Part shown: positions 1 through 4,816 of the stretch, piece after piece
How positions within the stretch are numbered: the first letter of the stretch is position 1
How the letters are laid out: every line of letters begins with the position of its first letter
Assembly (NCBI GenBank): GCA_015493675.1
Contig: WGCR01000101.1
Location: 1 to 5,840, forward strand
Direction of reading: 5' to 3'
Source: Anaerolineae bacterium
GTDB lineage: Bacteria; Chloroflexota; Anaerolineae; J102
Length of the DNA stretch: 5,840 nucleotides
Notes under the pieces: model-generated
Databases searched by the model: none
Told to the model about the DNA's origin: nothing
The model's input: only the letters and a program-made list of their open reading frames with translations
Position numbers and translations under genes: made by a program

Positions 1-37
1 CGTTGCGCCGCCTCACTCGCCGAATGAATTCGGTTCC

Positions 38-73
38 ACGGGCGTTCCGCCGCCCGTCCCCCTGCGGGGACGG
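38..73. repeat. Two overlapping, mutually exclusive hairpins
   Basis: A 7-bp perfect stem (38-44 with 51-57, 6-nt loop) and an 8-bp perfect stem (54-61 with 66-73, CTGC loop) share bases 54-57, so only one can form at a time. The second is followed on the plus strand by TGTTTTC (74-80), a weak T tract. A further 5-bp hairpin sits just to the left at 20-33. Such packing is typical of REP-like intergenic palindromes or 3' processing and termination structures. No second copy was seen in this window. Confidence 0.45.
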
Positions 74-103
74 TGTTTTCCTCGTCAAAACGGGACCCGC
101 AAA

Positions 104-204
104 CGTCGGCGAAGGCCGACGAGCGGCCAAAGGCCCCTGGCCCTGATTTTAATCGGTAGGTTTAGACGCCAAGCTGACTTTTGTCAGTCAACCAGGGAAG
201 GCGT
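104..204 (-). terminator. Possible 3'-end structures of the minus-strand operon
   Basis: Downstream of the stop codon of the last operon gene, the minus-strand transcript can form a composite hairpin. ACGCC at 166-170 pairs with GGCGT at 200-204, enclosing the 5-bp stem at 174-178/183-187. Further on is a 7-bp GC-rich stem at 104-110/115-121, followed on that strand by TTTG. Neither has a strong U tract, so intrinsic termination here is only a weak proposal; Rho-dependent termination or read-through beyond the window is equally possible. Confidence 0.25.
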
Positions 205-226
205 TCAATCTGACTCGCGGGGCGGC

Positions 227-1423
227 TCAGGATAGCTGCTCCAGGAGTTCGTCCACCGCCGCGGCCAGATGTACGAGCTCCGCCTCGGAGGGCGCGGATG
301 CCAGGCCCGTGAGGACGGCGTGGATGCGTTGAAGCTGTTCGGGCGAGGGGGGATCATCGCTGCGTTGCAGGGCGTCGATGAAATCGTCCGCGGGCAATCC
401 GGCATCGATATGCCAGATGCCTGCCAGGCCCGAACGCAGGCGCAGGCTCTGATGCCGGGCAACCGCGTTGCGCTGTCGCGCTCGCCGCTTGAGCCGGGCC
501 ATGGCCTCGACATATTCGGCGGCTTCGCGACGACGGATTTCGTGCGATGCAGGCAAGGGCGGGCCCAGACGCCAGCCCTGCAGCCACAGAAACGCCAACA
601 GCAACACGCCCGCCAGCAGCGCCGCCCGTCCCCAGGCCGTGTGGAAAAGATAGCCTGGCAGGGTGGCTTGAGGTGCGGAGCGCTGCGCATTTTCATCAGA
701 GGCCGGGGTGAGAGGATGATAAATGTCCATGAGAATGACGCCGCCCTCGGGCACGGTGCGCAACAGGGCCGGAATCAGAAAACCCATCTCCCCCTGCAAC
801 GCCTCGTTGGTGGGCGCGGCCTGGGGCGCCAGATGCCAGACCACGCCCTCTCCCACAGCCTGCACGGCCACTGCCGGTCTGGTTATCTCATTGCGAAAAT
901 GGTGGTTGAGCGCCGGCAACGCGTCGGGCGCATCGGAGATATCCAGACCGCTGTTTTGAAGCAGGGGAGATTTGAGCGCACTGGGAGCCTGGGGCAAAAG
1001 GGGAATATCCTGGAAAAGATAGGCGTTGAGAAAGGTTTCTGCGTCAGTCGATTTGGTGACGCCGAATTGTTGGCGGATGGCTGTTTCGGCGTGCATCCCC
1101 ACCAGCACCAGGGTATGGCCCGCAGCCGTCCAGTTATACAGCATTTCGGCATCCCCGGCGGAGAAAGGCTTCTGGCCGGGAAAGAGGAGAATCATATCTG
1201 CTTCCGGGGGCGCCGCCGCGGGCGTCTCGGGCAGGCGTCGCACCTGATAGCCCATGCGCTCCAACCAGCGCCACAAGACAAGCGTGCCATTGGCGGCCTT
1301 CGACTGGGGATGGTAGGGCGGATGGAATGCAGGCATCCGCCGCGCGAGCAAAACGCCTCCGACGATCAGAAGAATCAATAACAACAGATAGAGGAGGTTT
1401 TTTCGATGAATGCGCCCGGTCAT
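227..1423 (-). CDS. DUF4350-type membrane protein (gene D of operon)
   Basis: A 398-residue protein of unknown biochemical function. The N-terminus is basic (R4, R7, K8), followed by a hydrophobic helix at about 10-27. Next comes a large extracytoplasmic domain of about 28-264, with the 'GTLVLWRWLERMGYQVRR' region (46-63) and the 'AGHTLVLVG' strand (101-109) that are typical of DUF4350 proteins. A second helix at about 265-285 is followed by an Arg-rich cytoplasmic tail (R297-R299, KRRARQR at 312-318) of about 113 residues. This N-in/C-in topology fits the positive-inside rule. Its ATG overlaps the stop codon of the upstream DUF4129 gene as ATGA (1420-1423). No clear Shine-Dalgarno sequence precedes it, so translational coupling is likely. 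In other genomes DUF4350 genes often sit with MoxR ATPase, DUF58 and DUF4129 genes, which suggests a shared membrane complex. The assignment to DUF4350 is from remembered family features and layout, not a search. Confidence 0.85.
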   Translation of the reverse strand: MTGRIHRKNLLYLLLLILLIVGGVLLARRMPAFHPPYHPQSKAANGTLVLWRWLERMGYQVRRLPETPAAAPPEADMILLFPGQKPFSAGDAEMLYNWTAAGHTLVLVGMHAETAIRQQFGVTKSTDAETFLNAYLFQDIPLLPQAPSALKSPLLQNSGLDISDAPDALPALNHHFRNEITRPAVAVQAVGEGVVWHLAPQAAPTNEALQGEMGFLIPALLRTVPEGGVILMDIYHPLTPASDENAQRSAPQATLPGYLFHTAWGRAALLAGVLLLAFLWLQGWRLGPPLPASHEIRRREAAEYVEAMARLKRRARQRNAVARHQSLRLRSGLAGIWHIDAGLPADDFIDALQRSDDPPSPEQLQRIHAVLTGLASAPSEAELVHLAAAVDELLEQLS

Positions 1424-2433
1424 GATGACGTTTTTCGGGAGGAATCGGTGTTTTCGGGCCGGGAAGGTCCGCTGGAAAGGAGTTGATTCAACTGGTCGAT
1501 CTCAGTCTCATAGGCCCGGAAAGTCGCGGCGTCAGGCTCCCGCACGCCGTACCACACCCGATCGAAGGTGTCCACCACCGGTTGTAAATGTTCGCTCACT
1601 CGCGCATCGGCAGCGACGGCGGTCAACAACTCCCGATTGGTCTTGCTGCGATCCCGGGGCACGAAACCGCTTTCTTCCAGCTTGAACAGAGCGGAGAGAT
1701 AGAGATGGCGCACCGCTTCCCGGTAGTTGCCCGTCCGGGCCATCTCCGAAGCCATCTGCCGGGCCTGGCGGGCGGTGATGGGGGCGTCATCCTTAGTCTG
1801 GCGGCGGTGTAATTCCGCATCCGCCACAAAGCTCCCCAACAGGCCCGAAAGCCAACTGCCGAGGATGAAAACCAGCAGAATCCCGCCAGCCAGTATCATG
1901 CCCCACTTGAGGAGGGCGCCCAACGCCGCAGCGCCCTCAGCGGTAATCTGACGGGGTTTTTCTGAAACCTGATGCGGCAGCACCGTCTCGATCTTTTTCA
2001 GTCCCAGCTCTTGCAATGTCTCGTCCAGCAGCAGCAACCGGGCGTCCGTGTCATCATTGGCGGACAGCGTCAGTTGTGAATCCAGCAGGCGCAGGCGGAC
2101 CAGGGTGGCGTCAGGATCGTCGGGGTCGATGAAGGAGAGGTCGGGGTGCAAGATGACGCCGGTGGAGAGTTCGACTCCCCCGAGCGCGGTCAGGCGGGCC
2201 TGAAGATCGCTGACAGCCTGCACCGCTTCGCCTCCCTCAGCCGTCTCGATATCCGCAATCCCGTCGGCGATGATGGCATGGAAATCCGCGATGGAAACGC
2301 TCCCCCCGCCCTCTTGCGCCCGCGTCGCGCCTGCCCCGGCCAGCAGCAGCGCCAGCAGCGCAAGGAGAAAAGCATGAAGAACAGGCTGCAATCGAAAGCG
2401 CAACAGGGGCGTCACAGCGTCAAAGAGTGTCAT
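1420..2433 (-). CDS. DUF4129-domain membrane protein (gene C of operon)
   Basis: With the start chosen here the protein has 337 residues. Residues 1-40 look like a signal peptide or N-terminal anchor: basic R12 and R14, a Leu/Ala-rich core at about 18-35, and possible cleavage after TRA (37-39). An extracytoplasmic segment of about 41-170 follows, then one transmembrane helix at about 171-199. The cytoplasmic C-terminal domain at about 220-320 carries DUF4129 hallmarks: 'NYREAVRHLYLSAL' (236-249), 'SKTNREL' (263-269) and 'FDRVWYG' (290-296). The tail from about 320 is Ser-rich. DUF4129 proteins have no established activity; they commonly accompany MoxR, DUF58 and transglutaminase genes. The start at 2433 overlaps the upstream gene by 14 nt and has a GGAAG-like ribosome site about 9 nt upstream. 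An alternative in-frame ATG at 2490 would add 19 residues ahead of the signal-like segment, which I find less likely. Confidence 0.85.
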   Translation of the reverse strand: MTLFDAVTPLLRFRLQPVLHAFLLALLALLLAGAGATRAQEGGGSVSIADFHAIIADGIADIETAEGGEAVQAVSDLQARLTALGGVELSTGVILHPDLSFIDPDDPDATLVRLRLLDSQLTLSANDDTDARLLLLDETLQELGLKKIETVLPHQVSEKPRQITAEGAAALGALLKWGMILAGGILLVFILGSWLSGLLGSFVADAELHRRQTKDDAPITARQARQMASEMARTGNYREAVRHLYLSALFKLEESGFVPRDRSKTNRELLTAVAADARVSEHLQPVVDTFDRVWYGVREPDAATFRAYETEIDQLNQLLSSGPSRPENTDSSRKTSS

Positions 2434-3481
2434 GGTCCATCGCTTCCAGATCAGCGTCAACCTGGTCCAGAAACTGTTGGAGCGATTCATCCTGATTTTC
2501 CGTCTCCCTCATCCGCTCTTCCAAATCATTGTCATCCTGGCCCAGAAATTGTTGGAGCGATTCATCCTGGTTTTCCATCTCCCTCACCCGCTTTTCCAAA
2601 TCATTGTCATCCTCTTTGATTCTCAAATTGAAGTACAGCATGACCATGGCGATGAGGTAGATGGGCTGCCAGAGTGCTGTCAGAATACTGGCGACGGCGG
2701 AAATGAAAGGCATGGCCGCGCGGTAAAGATGCGGGGGCGTTATGCTGATGATCAGGGATTGCAGGGCGTATTGGGGCATGGACACAATCGCTATGTTCAG
2801 CAGCAACAACAATCCCACATACGCAAACACGCGCCAGAACTGCGGGCCAACCGTACGCCAGCTATATCCCAAAGCAGAAGATGAACCCAGGTCTTGATCC
2901 AGCAACGCCACCGGGGCGACAAACCATCGAATCGTCACATAAACGACGATAATGAGCATCAAAATCATGGCGGCGATGCCCAGGCCCGGGCTAACCAAAA
3001 AGAACATCGACATGAGAAACAGCGGAATCCCCAAAATGAGTCCTTGCAGCACCAACAACCCCAAATAGGGCCAGAAATAGCTCTTTCCCGAGCGCCATGC
3101 TTCGGTGAAAGTATGTTCTCGCTGGTGCAGATATTCTATGCCCAGCCAGATCAGCGCCAACGTGACAATCAAATTCGCCACGCCGATGACGATTCCTACG
3201 CCCAGACCCAGGATGCTCAAAACCGCTGCATCAGAAGTCGTTGGGTCGGGCTGAAGCTGGGGGAGGGTAATGAAGGAAATCCAGCGAGAAACAGGTGCGT
3301 CGACAGCGTGATAGCGAAACATGATGCTGAGCAGGATGGAAAAAAGGATTTGCAGGGGAACCAGCAGCGCGCCAGCCGTCAGCGCCAGGGTCTTGAAATA
3401 GCGACGATAGATGCGAAAAGTCGCATCCAGCAATTCTCCCAACGAAAGTTTTCTGCCGGGCAACAAGCCATCATCAGTCAT
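2420..3481 (-). CDS. Multi-spanning membrane protein, GPDPase membrane-domain-like (gene B)
   Basis: A 353-residue integral membrane protein and paralogue of the gene just upstream. Both begin with a short cytoplasmic motif, here 'KLSLGELLDATFRIYRRYF' (11-29). About six hydrophobic segments are visible, roughly at 31-55, 86-116, 136-162, 166-190, 216-236 and 256-284. Further shared features are the 'GYSWRTVGPQFWRV' loop (205-218) and the closing 'YFNLRIKEDDNDLE' (283-296). This pattern is known from the membrane domain attached to some glycerophosphodiester phosphodiesterases, and from free-standing proteins of unknown function; no phosphodiesterase catalytic domain is present. The C-terminal tail holds two 25-residue charged repeats (291-315 and 316-340) and a short third echo (341-349). 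The ATG at 3481 was chosen because it aligns with the paralogue's start and has GGAG (3490-3493) 8 nt upstream. The longer frame to 3607 would run back into the upstream gene and adds a non-conserved, Arg-rich leader. Confidence 0.85.
   Translation of the reverse strand: MTDDGLLPGRKLSLGELLDATFRIYRRYFKTLALTAGALLVPLQILFSILLSIMFRYHAVDAPVSRWISFITLPQLQPDPTTSDAAVLSILGLGVGIVIGVANLIVTLALIWLGIEYLHQREHTFTEAWRSGKSYFWPYLGLLVLQGLILGIPLFLMSMFFLVSPGLGIAAMILMLIIVVYVTIRWFVAPVALLDQDLGSSSALGYSWRTVGPQFWRVFAYVGLLLLLNIAIVSMPQYALQSLIISITPPHLYRAAMPFISAVASILTALWQPIYLIAMVMLYFNLRIKEDDNDLEKRVREMENQDESLQQFLGQDDNDLEERMRETENQDESLQQFLDQVDADLEAMDHDTL
2461..2610. repeat. 75-bp tandem direct repeat, two copies, in gene B
   Basis: Copy 1 is 2461-2535 and copy 2 is 2536-2610, adjacent and equal in length. 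By eye they differ at 6 of 75 positions (about 92% identity), and all six differences are transitions. The length is 25 codons, so the reading frame is preserved. In the encoded protein the copies give DDNDLEKR...FLGQ and DDNDLEER...FLDQ; four of the six changes alter an amino acid. A degenerate beginning of a third unit (VDADLEAMD) follows towards the C-terminus. The repeat contents (Asp, Glu, Gln, Leu at spaced positions) suggest an amphipathic, probably helical tail. Confidence 0.9.
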
Positions 3482-3489
3482 GATCTTCA

Positions 3490-3493
3490 CTCC
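3490..3493 (-). promoter_or_regulatory. Ribosome binding site of gene B
   Basis: On the minus strand GGAG lies 8 nt before the ATG at 3481, inside the 31-nt gap after the stop codon of gene A. It supports the 3481 start over the ATG at 3529, where a GAGGAGG run touches the start codon directly and leaves no spacer. Confidence 0.6.
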
Positions 3494-3512
3494 AGAAAAA
3501 CGCTGTCCGTGG

Positions 3513-4601
3513 TCATTGATTTTCCGCATCCTCCTCTGATGCCACTTCTCCGCTATCCTCGCCCGGCAGCTCCGCTGCACTTTCATCCCCGGGGGTGGAA
3601 ATCGCATCCGCTGCTGCGCCCGAGACGGCGTTTTCCAGCGGCGCTGGAGGCTCCTCAGTTGTTACGATTGTTTCCGGCTGCGAGGGGGCGGCGGTTTCGG
3701 GTGATGCTGCGGGCAATGGCGCTGCTTCCAAAGCCGCGATGCGCTGTTCGATGGCAGCGCCTGGCTGGTTGCGCAGTTTCAGATCGTGGTAGAGAAGCAC
3801 CAACGCCGCAATATACAATGGCGTCCACAGGATATTGATGATGTTGATGACGAATCCCAATGCAGTCGCAATGCCGATGACGCTTTCTGGAGCATTCATG
3901 GCGCTGGAAAGCATCCAGTATTCCATGAGCAGAAGCGGGCCTATATAGAACACAAACGCCAAAATCGCCAGGAGAAGACCATAGCCGGCAATGCGCCAGA
4001 AAGCGCCCTTCGACGCTCGCCACGCGGCCTTGATGGCGTCAATAGGCCCGATGTCATCGATGATGAGCGCCATGGGGGAAAGAATCAGCCGCACATAAAG
4101 ATAAAAGAAGAAAACAACGCCTCCGATCATCAGGAAGAAACCGAGACAGGGAATAATTGCCAGGATGATCAGCCCTATCATGCCGATGCCTGCTGCGAGA
4201 CCCAGCAGTAACGCCACCGCAAGATAAGGAAGCAAATATCTCAGGCCTGCCCGCCAACTTTGCACCACGCCCGGCGCTTCGCCAAAGATGATCCGATTTA
4301 CCATCCAGATGATGGCCGCTCCGGTGAGAAGCGCGATAAACAGCGTTGCGAATCCCACAATGACCTGCAACCCCGTAATCCAGAATGGGATTGTCGTTTC
4401 GCCATTCATAAAAGCTTCCACCCCGCCGCCAAAGTAATATCGGTTTTGCGCAAACCCCAACACCTCAGAAATGATGTTCATGGGGATGATCAGTCCCCCG
4501 GCAGTTAGCACCAGTTTCCAGAAATGCTTGCGGTAAATCCGGAATGTGACGTCCAGCAGTTCTCCCATCGAAAGAGGACGTGTGATCAAACTTGATGACA
4601 T
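3513..4601 (-). CDS. Multi-spanning membrane protein, GPDPase membrane-domain-like (gene A)
   Basis: A 362-residue integral membrane protein and the first gene of the minus-strand operon. It starts with the cytoplasmic motif 'PLSMGELLDVTFRIYRKHF' (9-27), then about six hydrophobic segments, roughly at 28-50, 74-101, 121-145, 147-175, 203-228 and 240-272. Between them lie a family-like loop 'IDAIKAAWRASKGAFWR' (187-203) and a closing 'LLYHDLKLR' (269-277). The match in layout to gene B suggests a tandem duplication. The tail (about 280-362) is a low-complexity Ala/Pro/Glu region with 18 acidic residues and a single basic one, probably disordered and cytoplasmic; B has charged repeats there instead. 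Family resemblance is to the membrane domain of some glycerophosphodiester phosphodiesterases, without catalytic residues, so no enzymatic role is proposed. The start at 4601 is backed by a perfect AAGGAGG 5 nt upstream and by the paralogue; the 43-codon extension to 4730 is rejected. Confidence 0.87.
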   Translation of the reverse strand: MSSSLITRPLSMGELLDVTFRIYRKHFWKLVLTAGGLIIPMNIISEVLGFAQNRYYFGGGVEAFMNGETTIPFWITGLQVIVGFATLFIALLTGAAIIWMVNRIIFGEAPGVVQSWRAGLRYLLPYLAVALLLGLAAGIGMIGLIILAIIPCLGFFLMIGGVVFFFYLYVRLILSPMALIIDDIGPIDAIKAAWRASKGAFWRIAGYGLLLAILAFVFYIGPLLLMEYWMLSSAMNAPESVIGIATALGFVINIINILWTPLYIAALVLLYHDLKLRNQPGAAIEQRIAALEAAPLPAASPETAAPSQPETIVTTEEPPAPLENAVSGAAADAISTPGDESAAELPGEDSGEVASEEDAENQ

Positions 4602-4606
4602 GATAA

Positions 4607-4613
4607 CCTCCTT
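4607..4613 (-). promoter_or_regulatory. Strong Shine-Dalgarno site of gene A
   Basis: The minus strand reads AAGGAGG, then TTATC and ATG, a full consensus site 5 nt from the start codon at 4601. It decides the start of gene A against the longer upstream reading. Confidence 0.85.
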
Positions 4614-4655
4614 GGCTCCAGATCTGTAAAAAACGATGAAGTGGTAGCTTAGTTT

Positions 4656-4684
4656 AGCATAAAACCATGACAAACACCTGAAAA
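4656..4684 (-). promoter_or_regulatory. Candidate sigma-70-type promoter of the membrane operon
   Basis: On the minus strand TTTTCA (4684-4679, four of six matches to TTGACA) and TATGCT (4661-4656, four of six matches to TATAAT) are separated by exactly 17 nt. Transcription would begin near 4649, giving a leader of roughly 50 nt before the ATG at 4601. This is a pattern match only. Confidence 0.35.
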
Positions 4685-4763
4685 CTACCCGACAATATGC
4701 TGAAAAAATGTTCAGTTTACAGAATATCACCTGTTTTTTGTATCACACGGCCTTTGTGGTACA

Positions 4764-4792
4764 TTGACAGGGACAATTTTCTATCTGATTCA
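4764..4792 (+). promoter_or_regulatory. Possible promoter of the C-S lyase gene
   Basis: A perfect TTGACA sits at 4764-4769, upstream of the lyase start. No good -10 follows at normal spacing: 17 nt on is GATTCA (4787-4792), a poor match. An alternative -10-like TACATT lies at 4760-4765, with weak -35 candidates near 4737. The -35 box is striking, but a promoter here is uncertain. Confidence 0.25.
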
Positions 4793-4805
4793 GCCTGATC
4801 CCATC

Positions 4806-4809
4806 GAGG
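4806..4809 (+). promoter_or_regulatory. Ribosome binding site of the C-S lyase gene
   Basis: GAGG lies 7 nt before the ATG at 4817 and supports that start, which also fits the usual N-terminal length of the family. Confidence 0.6.
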
Positions 4810-4816
4810 TTTCATC

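Larger units (their letters stand above)
1..226. other. Non-coding left edge with clustered stem-loops
   Basis: No convincing gene is seen here. One frame is open on the plus strand across most of the stretch, but it has no start codon in the window and its translation is Arg/Pro-rich and protein-unlike. What is visible is a run of short perfect inverted repeats: 20-33 (5-bp stem CCGAA/TTCGG), 38-57 (7-bp stem ACGGGCG/CGCCCGT), 54-73 (8-bp stem CCGTCCCC/GGGGACGG), 104-121 (7-bp stem CGTCGGC/GCCGACG) and 174-187 (5-bp stem CTGAC/GTCAG with a TTTT loop). The stretch lies immediately downstream of the minus-strand operon, so it probably holds its 3' end and perhaps an interspersed palindromic element. 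What lies further left is not visible. Confidence 0.6.
4602..4816. promoter_or_regulatory. Divergent intergenic region between operon and C-S lyase gene
   Basis: This 215-bp stretch separates two divergently transcribed units and is visibly more AT-rich than the genes around it. It contains candidate promoters for both directions, a 5-bp inverted repeat (CTGAA/TTCAG, 4700-4715) and two direct TATCAC copies (4725-4730 and 4741-4746) that start 16 bp apart. The repeats could be regulator contacts, but no known operator is recognised. No RNA gene or riboswitch was seen. Confidence 0.6.

Noticed and set aside
1..226. CRISPR array
   Set aside because: The hairpins differ in sequence and spacing; there is no repeated unit with regular spacers.
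2..232. Plus-strand open stretch at the left edge as a partial gene
   Set aside because: There is no start in view, the composition is Arg/Pro-rich, and the stretch is made of palindromes, so coding is unlikely.
269..1381. Long plus-strand open frame of 370 codons antisense to gene D
   Set aside because: Its translation is Arg/Gln/Gly-rich with no recognisable domain. The minus-strand frame has clear helices, a DUF4350-like layout and ATGA coupling to its neighbour.
3482..3607. A 42-codon N-terminal extension of gene B
   Set aside because: It overlaps the end of gene A, is not conserved with the paralogue, and a better-spaced ribosome site precedes 3481.
2894..3838. Plus-strand open frame of 314 codons spanning genes A and B
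   Set aside because: It crosses the gap between two well-supported minus-strand membrane genes, and its Gln/His/Arg-rich translation is typical of the antisense of hydrophobic coding sequence.
4602..4730. A 43-codon N-terminal extension of gene A
   Set aside because: It crosses a candidate promoter and the consensus AAGGAGG site, is AT-rich, and has no counterpart in paralogue B.
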